In this document: positions 8,710-17,407 of the stretch, piece by piece
Position numbering within the stretch: position 1 is the stretch's first letter
How the letters are laid out: the number at the start of each line of letters is the position of its first letter
Notes under the pieces: model-generated
The model's input: the letters and a program-made list of their open reading frames with translations, nothing else
Database searches by the model: none
What the model was told of the DNA's origin: nothing
Source of the DNA: Halothiobacillus sp.
GTDB lineage: Bacteria > Pseudomonadota > Gammaproteobacteria > Halothiobacillales > Halothiobacillaceae
Length of the DNA: 64,000 nucleotides
Reading direction: 5' to 3'
Assembly: GCA_020061705.1 (NCBI GenBank)
Contig: JAGUXT010000038.1
Coordinates: 1-64,000, forward strand
Translations under genes and position numbers: made by a program

Positions 8710-9836
8710 AATGCTTTTCCTCCGGCTGGGTTGAGCAGCTCAACCTTCTGGCCGGGGCGCAGGGTCTGAATGCCTGCGGTCACCACTTTGTCGCCGGGGG
8801 CGAGTCCCTGGGTGACCTGGATGTTGTTCGTGCCGTAGGCGCCCACCTCGATGGTGCGCATGGCCACGGTCTTGCTTTGCGGATCAACAATCCACACGGC
8901 GGCCTGACCATCTTTGGAGCGAATCAGCGCGGAGGCGGGCAGTTCGATGGCCGTCACGCGATCCGTCGCCATTTGCCCGGTGACGGTGCTGCCCAGGCGC
9001 ATTTCCAGCGGCGGATTGATGAGCTGGATACGCACGGTGAAGGTGCCGGTGACCGGATCGGCACGCGGCGCGACTTCGCGCACACGCCCAACAGCGGTAA
9101 TCGACGGGGCGCTGGTCAGCGCCACGCTGATTTGTGCGTCGCGGGTGGCCTGGTTCTTGACGCTGGCGGGCACGTCAAACACCGCATCGCGCGCGCCTTC
9201 TTCGGCCACCTGGATAATCATGCGCCCGGCGGAAATGACTTCGCCCGGCTCGGCACCACGTGAGGTGACCACACCGCCGACATTGGAAAACAGGCGGGTA
9301 TAGCTCAGGCGGTTTTTCGCCAGCGTGACTTGTGATTCTGCCGATTTAACCTGCGATTCGGCCACCGAGAGCAGCGCCGTCGCCTGTTCAAATGCAGCTT
9401 GCGATACCGCTTTTTCCGCGATCAACTCGCGCATCCGCGTCTGATTGCTGCGCGCCTCGATCAAACGCGCCTGCGCGGCCAGCAACTGAGCCTGCGCCGC
9501 CAGCACGCCGCTTTCCTCGTTTTCAGGATCTACGCGCGCAATCAGTTGTCCGGGCTTGATGGTGTCGCCGACATCCACCGCGCGCTCGATCAGGCGACCA
9601 TCAATGCGGAAGGATTGGTTGATTTCGGTCTGCGCCTGCACCCGCCCGACCAGGGTCACAGTTGCACTGCTGGCGCTGGTTTCAATTGTGGTGTAGCGCA
9701 CCGGACGAATTTCGGGCTCGACCAGGTCTTCGACCGGCTGACATGCGGCAAGCAGGCCAAACACAGCGAACAGGGACAACAGGGCAGGGGGGCGCGAAAT
9801 GTTAAAAGCATTCGGCAAACAGGCAGGAATGCGCAT
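8706..9836 (-). CDS. RND efflux periplasmic adaptor lipoprotein (membrane fusion protein)
   Basis: A 376-residue HlyD/AcrA-type adaptor. The signal sequence ends in a lipobox (FGLLAACQ), so the mature protein should be anchored through an N-terminal lipidated cysteine. The split lipoyl domain is visible (GRLIERAVDVGDTIKPGQLIARVD and VVTSRGAEPGEVISAGRMI) around an Ala/Gln-rich helical hairpin of about residues 105-170, followed by beta-barrel and membrane-proximal domains. The stop overlaps the pump start by 4 bp. It would link the pump to an outer-membrane channel. Confidence 0.92.
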   Translation of the reverse strand: MRIPACLPNAFNISRPPALLSLFAVFGLLAACQPVEDLVEPEIRPVRYTTIETSASSATVTLVGRVQAQTEINQSFRIDGRLIERAVDVGDTIKPGQLIARVDPENEESGVLAAQAQLLAAQARLIEARSNQTRMRELIAEKAVSQAAFEQATALLSVAESQVKSAESQVTLAKNRLSYTRLFSNVGGVVTSRGAEPGEVISAGRMIIQVAEEGARDAVFDVPASVKNQATRDAQISVALTSAPSITAVGRVREVAPRADPVTGTFTVRIQLINPPLEMRLGSTVTGQMATDRVTAIELPASALIRSKDGQAAVWIVDPQSKTVAMRTIEVGAYGTNNIQVTQGLAPGDKVVTAGIQTLRPGQKVELLNPAGGKAL

Positions 9837-9910
9837 GGGAGTGTCCTGATAAAAAGCGAGAGCATGGCGGATGGCGGGATTCTAGACTGAAACCATGCCG
9901 GTTTTGTGCG

Positions 9911-11572
9911 TCATGGCGTGGGTTTTGTCCTGATTTTGCGCCGCATGTGGTGCGTTGAAGACACCGGGCTTGATTCGGGCGTGTGCTTCATGGCAGGTAG
10001 CTTGCGCGCGGGTACCACCATCAATAAAGCAAGCCCGGCGAAAAACAGAAAGGCGACGTGCAGGGCGTGCAGGCGCGCCTCGGCATTGATACGTATGGCT
10101 TCCTCAATCTGCTCGGGCGTGGCTGTCGTTGCGCTTACGACCTCAATCAGACGCTCGTTACTCGCAAAGGTTGGGCGGTCAATGTTGACCTGTTCGATCA
10201 ATTCGGGCGGAATCAGCGGGTGATCTTCGACTTCACGATGAATCGTCACACTCAAAATTCCGACCAGAAGCGCCGCAGCAAGCGCCGTACCCAGGCCATT
10301 GGACAGATTGTTGATAGCGCCGCGCAGCGCGCCCACATCGCCGGCAAACTGTTTCGGCGACGAGGTGACGAGCACATTGAACAGCAGGGTAATCAGTGCG
10401 CCCTGCCCCAGCCCCACCAGAATCAGCCCCACAATCACCAGTGCATTGTTCCATTCGTTGTCCATAACCACTGCCAGCAGGGTCAACGCCAGCGCGACCG
10501 ACGCGAAAGCGAAGCGCGCAATGCGGCGTGGCGAAAAACGCTCGTACAGGCCGATCACCAGCATGGCGGAGGTCAGAATGGCCAACTGGTAGGGAATCAG
10601 GGCAATGGCGGTGTCCATGCTGCTGCGCCCCTGCACCATCTGGATGTACATCGGCACCAGAAAACTCAGGGCATTACCGATGGTGACAATGGCCAGCAGG
10701 GAAACAGCCGCCATGCGTTCGGCCTGTGACTCAAGCACCTCCAGCGCGAGCAGAGGCGTCAACTGTGCGGCCTGCCGGCGCTGCGCCCAGGCCATGAACA
10801 TCTGGATGCCGATCACGCCCGCGAAAATCATCAGCAGGGCAGGCGAGATACCCAGCGGAGCCAGCGGGGCAGAGGCATGGGCAAAAAACAGCCCCCATTC
10901 GTTGATGTTGTTGAAGCCCAGGCTGAGCAGTGAAATGGCGGCAAACGCCAGCACCACACCTATGGCATCAATGCGCACATTCGCGACCTGCGGGACATCT
11001 TTAAGCCGGAAGCTCATGAACAGTGTGAGCACGGCGAAAACGATGACGAAGCCAAAGGCGTAGCGCCAGCCCAGCGTGGTACCTACAATGCCGGCAATAA
11101 AAAATGCCGCCGCCGAAGCCACAGCTGAAACGCCACCCAGAATTCCCAGCGCCTTGGCCTGCTGTTTGCCGGAATAATTGTGCGCAATCTGCACCACAAA
11201 GGTCGGGCCGATCATGGCCGCGCCCAATCCGGCGAGAAACTGGGCAATGAACATCACCGTGATGCTCGGGCTGAAGGTCATCAATATGGAGGCCAGCAGC
11301 AGAAAGCCGGATGCCCAACGAAAGACCTGCGTCGAGCCGAAGCGCTGCCCGAGTTTCGCCCCCAGCATGATGAAGCCAGCCACGGCGAGCGAGTAGATGA
11401 CAATCACCGTGCCGACCGTGGACGCGGCGACATTGAATTCGCCCACAATGCCGCCGATAGACACGGGCAGCGCATTGATATTCAGCGCGGTGAGCGTCTG
11501 CCCCATGGAGACTATGATCATGGGCATCCAGGAGGCGGGCGCAGCGGCGGGTTCTGGGTTTTGGGACGTCAT
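9911..11572 (-). CDS. DHA2-family MFS multidrug exporter (EmrB/QacA type)
   Basis: A 553-residue major facilitator protein with about 14 predicted helices, the DHA2 topology. The cytoplasmic loop 2-3 motif is present as GAKLGQRFGSTQVFRWASG and helix 5 carries a Gly/Ala-rich motif C-like segment. The C-terminal tail of about 30 residues is basic. It precedes the RND adaptor by 74 bp on the same strand. EmrB-type carriers normally pair with an EmrA adaptor; none is nearby, so it may act alone or share the adjacent adaptor (inference). Confidence 0.88.
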   Translation of the reverse strand: MTSQNPEPAAAPASWMPMIIVSMGQTLTALNINALPVSIGGIVGEFNVAASTVGTVIVIYSLAVAGFIMLGAKLGQRFGSTQVFRWASGFLLLASILMTFSPSITVMFIAQFLAGLGAAMIGPTFVVQIAHNYSGKQQAKALGILGGVSAVASAAAFFIAGIVGTTLGWRYAFGFVIVFAVLTLFMSFRLKDVPQVANVRIDAIGVVLAFAAISLLSLGFNNINEWGLFFAHASAPLAPLGISPALLMIFAGVIGIQMFMAWAQRRQAAQLTPLLALEVLESQAERMAAVSLLAIVTIGNALSFLVPMYIQMVQGRSSMDTAIALIPYQLAILTSAMLVIGLYERFSPRRIARFAFASVALALTLLAVVMDNEWNNALVIVGLILVGLGQGALITLLFNVLVTSSPKQFAGDVGALRGAINNLSNGLGTALAAALLVGILSVTIHREVEDHPLIPPELIEQVNIDRPTFASNERLIEVVSATTATPEQIEEAIRINAEARLHALHVAFLFFAGLALLMVVPARKLPAMKHTPESSPVSSTHHMRRKIRTKPTP

Positions 11573-11658
11573 GCGCGGCTCAGTAGGCGGTGTTTCGGGC
11601 GGATGATCGTTTAAAGTTGGGGCTGTGTAAAATCAGGATCTCGCTATAAATCAGATAA

Positions 11659-12939
11659 ATGCCTGTATCTGATAAATATCTTCCCTCATGCCGGGGTGTC
11701 ATGGGTGAAGTGGTGCGGGTTATGCTTGCTTCGTACCAATTACGATGCACACAAATTTTGAATAGGACAAAAATTCGCGGCGGGATGCTGCTCCTGAGCG
11801 CTTTGGCAGGCGCTCATCTTCCGACTGGCGTGGCCGCCGAGGCCTATGTTCAGCCGTTCGCTCCCAGTGCGGACGCGGCCTTGGATACGAGCGTCAAAGA
11901 GCACCTTGAGCGGGCGCTGGCGTACATGGCTCAGGGTGATGACGCCCGCGCCAAAATCGAATTCGAGGCAGTGCTGCATGTCGATGAGCTGCCCAGCGAT
12001 CTGCATCAGCAGGTTGGGATTTACGCCCGGCTGGCGAGTGACTATTTGCGCGGGCAGCGGCTTTTGCCACATGCCTATGTGCTACTTGGTGCAGGGAATT
12101 ACCGGGTTAACCCAAACAAGGGGACGGATGAGTTTGGCGGCAGCAATACCGATGATCTGTTTTTCAACGTTCGCCTCGGCGGCGGTCTGACCTATGCGCT
12201 CGACGACGGTTATGCGCTGGAAGGCTCGCTGGATTACCGTTACCGTGATTACCGCGCGAGGGACGAGGATATCGAGCGCAGGGATGACAAGGATTTGCGT
12301 TGGGGTGGCGCACTCAGTCATGTGCAGGGCGATGTCAACACGTCTCTGGGCGTACGCGGGCGTGCAAGCTATCGAGGCGAAGGTCAATACCGCCATGATT
12401 ATGGGGTTTTTTCCAGGCTGCGCTACACCCTGGATGCTGAAAATCAGCTGAGCGCAGGCGCTGAATTGCGTCGTCGCCAGTATCCGGTGGGCGTCTTGCG
12501 TGTGCGCAGCCGAAATATCACTGAGGTAAGCGGAGGTTGGGTGCGTGCTCTATGGGCGGGCAAGGCCAGCTTTAACCTCGCGGCGCATCTGGGGCATGAA
12601 ATGGCCACCGAGGGACGTGCGGATGGCGACTCCACTTTCATCATCGTGCGCCCCAGCCTCAATGTTGAACTAAGCGATGATTTGGGCGCTTTTGTTGCAG
12701 TCTCATGGGAGCATCAGCGTTATCAGACAGAACGCAATAACCTCAATGCGGCGGGCGAGGTGTTAGGCTTCGTCAAGCGCGTGGATGATCTGTTTGAAGT
12801 GCGTACCGGCTTAAGCTGGACACCTGCACCACAGTGGTCGCTCAATCCAGAGATTGTTTACAGCTATGATTCAAGCACGATTCTGGCGGCCAATTATAGC
12901 GCCACCGAGGTGTGGCTGTTGTTGCGCAGGGATTTTTGA
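11659..12939 (+). CDS. TPR-containing outer-membrane beta-barrel protein, Slam/DUF560-like
   Basis: A 426-codon frame whose real start is unsettled. A signal peptide ending VAAEA is preceded by possible starts at 11659, 11722 (ATG) and 11758 (TTG); none has a strong Shine-Dalgarno. Residues about 65-130 look like one or two TPR helices (HLERALAYMAQGDDARAKIEFEAVL without the full pattern). The rest alternates aromatic/hydrophobic and polar residues, as in a beta-barrel, and ends LLLRRDF with the terminal Phe recognised by BAM. This architecture resembles surface lipoprotein assembly modifiers and related DUF560 proteins. Function is not established. It is transcribed divergently from the MFS gene and upstream of nodT. 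Confidence 0.6.
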   Translation: MPVSDKYLPSCRGVMGEVVRVMLASYQLRCTQILNRTKIRGGMLLLSALAGAHLPTGVAAEAYVQPFAPSADAALDTSVKEHLERALAYMAQGDDARAKIEFEAVLHVDELPSDLHQQVGIYARLASDYLRGQRLLPHAYVLLGAGNYRVNPNKGTDEFGGSNTDDLFFNVRLGGGLTYALDDGYALEGSLDYRYRDYRARDEDIERRDDKDLRWGGALSHVQGDVNTSLGVRGRASYRGEGQYRHDYGVFSRLRYTLDAENQLSAGAELRRRQYPVGVLRVRSRNITEVSGGWVRALWAGKASFNLAAHLGHEMATEGRADGDSTFIIVRPSLNVELSDDLGAFVAVSWEHQRYQTERNNLNAAGEVLGFVKRVDDLFEVRTGLSWTPAPQWSLNPEIVYSYDSSTILAANYSATEVWLLLRRDF

Positions 12940-13031
12940 GTTCTGGCTTATGCTGGGCCATACACGGATGTATTAATCTTCACTTATTCAAGTTCAAGCA
13001 CTCAAGCATCAATCTAAAGGAACCCGTTGTC

Positions 13032-14474
13032 ATGCGTACCACCACTGCCCTGGCTTTTGCCGTCTTAGTCCTGTCGGGATGCACGATCGGCAAGGATTAC
13101 ACGCGACCGCAGGTGGAGATGCCCCAGGCGTGGCGGATTGACTACGCCCATGCTGCCGATGTGGTGAACACCAAGTGGTGGGAGCAATTCAACGATCCCG
13201 TGCTGAATACGCTGGTGGATGATGCGCTGCGTGAAAACCTGGACATCAAGATTGCCGCCGCGCGGGTCGATCAGTTTATTGGCGCGTTGACGGCGACCCG
13301 CTCGCAAATGTATCCACAACTGGGTTATGGCGCGGATATGAGTCGGGCGCGCGCCAGCCGCATTGGTCAACCGCCGATTCCTGCCGGTGCGGATGCGTAT
13401 TTCTCGCTGAATCAAATGGCCGTGAGCGCCGCCTGGCAGCTTGATTTGTTCGGGCGGGTGCAACGCCTATCCGAAGCCGCACAGGCACAGGTTTATGCCA
13501 GCGAGCAGGCGCAGCGCGGGGTGGTGTTATCGCTGGTGAGCAGTGTGGCGACAAGTTACATCGCCTTGCGTGCGCTGGATCGCCAGCTTGAAATTGCCCA
13601 GGCCGCCGAGGCCAACTTCAGCGCCACCGAACGTCTGTTCAAGCTGCGCTTCAAGTCCGGGCTGGTGTCGAATCTTGAAGTGATGCAGATCACGTCTCAG
13701 GCGCAACAGGCGCGCGCCACCATTCCCGCCTTGCAACAGGCAATTGCGGCGCAGGAAAACCTGATTTCATTGTTGCTGGGTCGCCAACCCGCACCGATCC
13801 CGCGTGGTAAAACAATTGACCAGCTTGCGGCACCGCTGATTCCGGAAGGCCTGCCCTCGGATTTGCTGCAGCGCCGTCCGGATATATTGCAGGCGGAGCA
13901 AAATCTGGTTGCCGCCAATGCGAATGTCGGCGCGACGCGCGCGCTGTACTACCCGAATATTTCGCTGACCGGAGCCTTGGGCAGCGTGAGCACGGTGTTC
14001 GCCAGCCTGCTGACCGATCCGGCTACCACCTGGCAGCTTGCCGCAGGCATCACCGGGCCGATTTTCACGTTCGGCGGCATCGAAGGGCAGGTGGCGAGTG
14101 CCGAGGCGCAGGAGCAACAGGCGCAACTGGCCTATCGGCAGATTATTTTGAACGCTTTGCGTGAAACCAACGATTCTCTGACTGGCACGGAGAAAAAGGC
14201 CAACGAAGTGGAGATGCAGCGCCAGCGCGTCGATGCACTGCGCGAGTCTGCTCGCTTATCTAAACTCAGGTTTGACAAGGGATTAGCTGACTATCTTGAA
14301 GTACTAGTGGCGGAAAATGAGCTTTTCGCCGCTGAGCTGGCAGGTGTGCGCGTGCAGTCTGAACGTTATGCGCAGATCATCAACGTGTATCAGGCCATGG
14401 GCGGCGGTTGGGTCGATATTGCGCGTGAAATTACGCCCAAACAAAGCGCAAATATCACCAGTGCGCGGCCTTGA
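13032..14474 (+). CDS. NodT-family outer-membrane efflux lipoprotein (TolC-like factor)
   Basis: A 480-residue outer-membrane factor of the OprM/NodT type. The signal peptide ends in the lipobox LVLSGCT, followed by the conserved start IGKDYTRPQVEMPQAW. Two repeats of coiled-coil plus beta strands follow, including LPSDLLQRRPDILQAEQNL, a hallmark of the family. ATG at 13032 follows an AAAGGAA ribosome-binding site; the longer in-frame extension lacks a lipobox position that makes sense. It is the likely outer-membrane channel for the RND pump encoded on the opposite strand. Confidence 0.92.
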   Translation: MRTTTALAFAVLVLSGCTIGKDYTRPQVEMPQAWRIDYAHAADVVNTKWWEQFNDPVLNTLVDDALRENLDIKIAAARVDQFIGALTATRSQMYPQLGYGADMSRARASRIGQPPIPAGADAYFSLNQMAVSAAWQLDLFGRVQRLSEAAQAQVYASEQAQRGVVLSLVSSVATSYIALRALDRQLEIAQAAEANFSATERLFKLRFKSGLVSNLEVMQITSQAQQARATIPALQQAIAAQENLISLLLGRQPAPIPRGKTIDQLAAPLIPEGLPSDLLQRRPDILQAEQNLVAANANVGATRALYYPNISLTGALGSVSTVFASLLTDPATTWQLAAGITGPIFTFGGIEGQVASAEAQEQQAQLAYRQIILNALRETNDSLTGTEKKANEVEMQRQRVDALRESARLSKLRFDKGLADYLEVLVAENELFAAELAGVRVQSERYAQIINVYQAMGGGWVDIAREITPKQSANITSARP

Positions 14475-14519
14475 TATCCAAGGTTGAGTACACGAACCAA
14501 GGTCATTAGTTTTGGAATT

Positions 14520-14596
14520 TGGTGTCCCCGACTGGATTCGAACCAGTGGCCTGTCCCTTAGGAGGGGACCGCTCTATCCATCTGAGCTACGGAGAC
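14520..14596 (-). tRNA. tRNA-Arg (anticodon CCU)
   Basis: A complete 77-nt cloverleaf on the minus strand with encoded 3' CCA. The acceptor stem pairs GTCTCCG with CGGGGAC (one T-G wobble), the D-arm contains GCTC/GAGC, the anticodon stem GTCCC/GGGAC carries loop CTCCTAA with anticodon CCT (plus-strand 14560-14562), and the T-arm shows GGTTCGAATCC. It reads AGG arginine codons. Confidence 0.96.
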
Positions 14597-14673
14597 GCGA
14601 CGCGCATTCTAGCACTTGGGGTACAAATTGAAGTACAAGCCCTGCTACCTCTGACTCGTATGGTTGAGCTGGT

Positions 14674-15141
14674 ATGATCGGTTCCATGACTAAGATTATC
14701 AGTGTGACATCAACCGTTCCGGCACCGCGTGTGCGCAGTTTCGCTGCGCTAATGGAGTTGTATGAGGCGAATTTCATTTTGCTGCGTCGATTGATGCCGT
14801 CAATGGCAAGCTTCAAAGGACTGCACCATTCACAGGGGCGGGGTAGTTTGCCACTGTATGTTGAAGTATTGGAGCAGGATAAATTTACGACGGTGTTGCG
14901 CATGTTTTACCGCTTTCCAACTGAGGCTGGAGGCTTCAATGAAGCGCCTGATATTCATGTGCGCGTTTACCATGACGCGAGTGTCGCGGAGGCAGTTGCG
15001 GGTCGGTTACGAGGGCGAGATTGTGTGGCGATGGGCCGCTCGGGTGAGCGCTGTTTGGATGTGCGTTGGCGTTTGAATCGGTTTTTATACAAATGGCTGC
15101 GCTATTTGCTTTTCCGTCAGCACCACTTTCCCAAGTGCTGA
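14674..15141 (+). CDS. DUF1249 family protein (YqiB-like)
   Basis: A 155-residue soluble protein matching the gammaproteobacterial DUF1249/YqiB family. Family hallmarks are LMELYEANFILLRRLMP near the start, VRVYHDASVAE in the middle and NRFLYKWLRYLL near the C-terminus. In E. coli the homologue sits near nudF/cpdA; its biochemical role is unknown. The start could also be the ATG four codons later (14686). It is a single-gene unit between a tRNA and the isc operon. Confidence 0.85.
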   Translation: MIGSMTKIISVTSTVPAPRVRSFAALMELYEANFILLRRLMPSMASFKGLHHSQGRGSLPLYVEVLEQDKFTTVLRMFYRFPTEAGGFNEAPDIHVRVYHDASVAEAVAGRLRGRDCVAMGRSGERCLDVRWRLNRFLYKWLRYLLFRQHHFPKC

Positions 15142-15158
15142 ACTTTTAAATTGAATTC

Positions 15159-15187
15159 TTGACTAAATTAGTCGGGAAGATTAAATT
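15159..15187 (+). promoter_or_regulatory. isc promoter with type 1 IscR operator
   Basis: A -35 hexamer TTGACT (15159-15164) lies 17 bp before a -10-like TAAATT (15182-15187). The core GACTAAATTAGTC at 15161-15173 fits every position of the type 1 IscR core GACTRWWWYAGTC and overlaps the -35 element, as in E. coli iscR autorepression. A perfect 11-bp inverted repeat, TTAGTCGGGAA / TTCCCGACTAA (15168-15178 and 15186-15196, 7-nt spacer), continues into the spacer and -10 and may form a second operator. Confidence 0.8.
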
Positions 15188-15248
15188 CCCGACTAAGGAG
15201 CTAAGGTAAAAGCCTGCTCATCAATTCAAGTTATCGGGAGGCACCACC

Positions 15249-15719
15249 ATGAGAGTATCTACAAAATCACGCCACGCGATCACGGCAATGATGCACCTTG
15301 CTGCACACAGCGGCCGCGGGCCAATGACCTTGTCGGATATTGCGCAAGTGCAGGGGATGTCCTTGTCCTATCTGGAGCAGCTTTTTTCACGCCTGCGCAA
15401 GCATGGTCTCGTGAGTGGCGTACGCGGCCCAGGGGGAGGGTATTGCCTTGCCACCCATCCGTCCGAGATTAATATGGCGCAAATCATGGATGCGGTAGAT
15501 GATCGCTCACCGGCCGAGCGTGAGCGCTTTTTTGCATCTTACCGCCGTGGTGCGCGCGGCGAGGCGCATGATATGTGGCACGATTTTAGCCAAAAATTGT
15601 ACGGATTTCTGGCAGACATGAGTTTGGAAGACTTCGTGCGTGCACAGGCCCCAACCTTGAGTGCACCTGCGAGTGTTCGTAGAGTCGTGCCCATGGGCAT
15701 GGCTTCACAGGCTGCTTGA
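15249..15719 (+). CDS. iscR: IscR-like Rrf2 family regulator lacking the cluster cysteines
   Basis: A 156-residue Rrf2 winged-helix regulator, first gene of iscRSU. The N-terminal DNA-binding domain is typical ([41 protein letters not shown]). IscR of E. coli ligates [2Fe-2S] through C92, C98, C104 and H107. Here the gap-free alignment gives E92, Y98 and G104, with only H107 kept; the sole cysteine is C66 in the wing. It should therefore not bind the cluster in the usual way, yet a type 1 box lies in its promoter. A GGGAGG ribosome-binding site precedes ATG 15249. Confidence 0.9.
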   Translation: MRVSTKSRHAITAMMHLAAHSGRGPMTLSDIAQVQGMSLSYLEQLFSRLRKHGLVSGVRGPGGGYCLATHPSEINMAQIMDAVDDRSPAERERFFASYRRGARGEAHDMWHDFSQKLYGFLADMSLEDFVRAQAPTLSAPASVRRVVPMGMASQAA

Positions 15720-15760
15720 TCTGTAATTGTGCTTGTTGCTTTTTAAACCGAGAACTAGAA

Positions 15761-16981
15761 ATGACGCTTAAACTTCCAATTTATCTAGACTACAGCGCAA
15801 CAACGCCCGTCGATGATCGTGTAGCCAAGAAAATGTGCGATTGCCTCACCGCAGAAGGTAATTTTGGTAATCCTGCGTCACGTTCACATGTTTTCGGCTG
15901 GAAAGCCGAAGAAGCCGTCGAGGATGCGCGTGAACAGGTTGCTGCGCTGGTTGGCGCGGATCCAAAAGAGATTGTCTGGACCTCTGGAGCCACAGAGTCA
16001 AACAATCTCGCTATTAAGGGTGCTGCCCAGTTTTACAAGAAAAAGGGTCGCCACATTGTTACCATGTCCACCGAGCATAAGGCAGTGATTGACACCTGCC
16101 GTGCATTGGAGCGCGAAGGTTTTGAAGTGACTTATCTTGATCCTGAGCCTAATGGTTTAATGGATATTGATAAATTCAAGGCTGCATTGCGCGACGATAC
16201 CGTTTTGGCCTCAGTCATGTTCGTGAATAATGAAATCGGCGTGGTGCAAGATATTGTGCAACTTGGTTCGATCTGTCGAGAAAATGGCATTATCTTCCAT
16301 GTTGATGCCGCGCAAGCCACGGGTAAGGTCAAAATTGATCTGGAAAGCCTTCCTGTGGATTTGATGAGTTTTAGTGCGCATAAAACCTATGGTCCAAAGG
16401 GTATTGGTGCCCTGTATGTCCGCCGCAAACCACGCATTCGCGTTGAAGCGCAAATGCACGGAGGAGGGCACGAGCGTGGAATGCGTTCGGGCACGTTGGC
16501 CACGCATCAGATTGTCGGTATGGGCGAAGCTTTCCGTCTCGCAGGCCTTGAAATGGCAAATGAAAACGAACGCATTCGTATGCTGCGCGATCGTCTGTGG
16601 GCGGGGTTGCAGGATATGGAAGAGGTTTATTTGAATGGTGACTTTGAACGGCGCGTACCACATAACCTAAATGTGAGCTTCAACTACGTCGAAGGTGAAT
16701 CGTTGATTATGGCTCTGAAAGACATTGCCGTGTCATCGGGCTCAGCGTGTACGTCGGCAAGTTTGGAGCCCAGTTATGTTTTGCGCGCCCTGGGCCGTAA
16801 CGATGAACTTGCCCACAGTTCAATTCGCTTTACGTTTGGCCGCTACACCACACCCGAGGAAATTGATTACGTCATCGCGCTGGTTAAACGCGCGGTCGGA
16901 AAGCTGCGCGATCTGTCGCCATTGTGGGAAATGTACAAGGATGGCATCGACCTGAACAGTGTCCAGTGGGCGCATCATTAA
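15761..16981 (+). CDS. iscS: Cysteine desulfurase IscS
   Basis: A 406-residue PLP-dependent enzyme that takes sulfur from cysteine as a persulfide for Fe-S cluster assembly and tRNA thiolation. The PLP-binding region includes [17 protein letters not shown] with the Schiff-base lysine, and the active-site cysteine lies in [14 protein letters not shown]. The C-terminus ends in SVQWAHH, the IscU-docking tail. The start at 15761 gives [18 protein letters not shown]; an upstream in-frame extension is Cys-rich and not family-like. It lies 41 bp after iscR and 27 bp before iscU. Confidence 0.97.
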   Translation: MTLKLPIYLDYSATTPVDDRVAKKMCDCLTAEGNFGNPASRSHVFGWKAEEAVEDAREQVAALVGADPKEIVWTSGATESNNLAIKGAAQFYKKKGRHIVTMSTEHKAVIDTCRALEREGFEVTYLDPEPNGLMDIDKFKAALRDDTVLASVMFVNNEIGVVQDIVQLGSICRENGIIFHVDAAQATGKVKIDLESLPVDLMSFSAHKTYGPKGIGALYVRRKPRIRVEAQMHGGGHERGMRSGTLATHQIVGMGEAFRLAGLEMANENERIRMLRDRLWAGLQDMEEVYLNGDFERRVPHNLNVSFNYVEGESLIMALKDIAVSSGSACTSASLEPSYVLRALGRNDELAHSSIRFTFGRYTTPEEIDYVIALVKRAVGKLRDLSPLWEMYKDGIDLNSVQWAHH

Positions 16982-17008
16982 GTTACGTTAATTCAAGAGG
17001 ATACGATC

Positions 17009-17395
17009 ATGGCATATACAGACAAGGTTATTGACCACTACGAAAATCCACGCAATGTGGGCAGCTTGGACAAGGAAGACCCAAGTGTTGGCACAGGTAT
17101 GGTCGGTGCGCCGGCGTGTGGTGATGTTATGCGCCTTCAGATCAAGGTTAATGAACAAGGCATTATTGAAGATGCTAAATTCAAAACATACGGTTGCGGT
17201 TCTGCGATTGCATCCAGTTCACTGGTGACTGAATGGGTCAAGGGAAAGACCTTGGATGAAGTGAAGATGATCCGGAATAAGGACATTGCTGAAGAACTTG
17301 AGCTTCCTCCGGTGAAAATTCACTGCTCGGTGCTTGCTGAAGATGCAATTGCAGCGGCTATTGCCGATTACCAGAGCAAGCATGTAACGGCCTAA
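17009..17395 (+). CDS. iscU: Fe-S cluster assembly scaffold IscU
   Basis: A 128-residue scaffold on which IscS-derived sulfur and iron are assembled into [2Fe-2S] clusters. The three ligand cysteines are in GAPACGDVM, TYGCGSAIASS and KIHCSVLAEDAI, with the conserved Asp two residues after the first Cys. The LPPVKIHC motif is the HscA-recognition sequence. An AAGAGGA ribosome-binding site precedes the ATG. The usual downstream iscA, hscB, hscA and fdx are not present; a terminator follows 27 bp after the stop. Confidence 0.97.
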   Translation: MAYTDKVIDHYENPRNVGSLDKEDPSVGTGMVGAPACGDVMRLQIKVNEQGIIEDAKFKTYGCGSAIASSSLVTEWVKGKTLDEVKMIRNKDIAEELELPPVKIHCSVLAEDAIAAAIADYQSKHVTA

Positions 17396-17407
17396 CGAAG
17401 ACTTTGG

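Noticed and set aside
7549-8769. 406-codon plus-strand frame opposite the RND pump
   Set aside because: Shadow of the RND coding sequence; composition is atypical and there is no ribosome-binding site.
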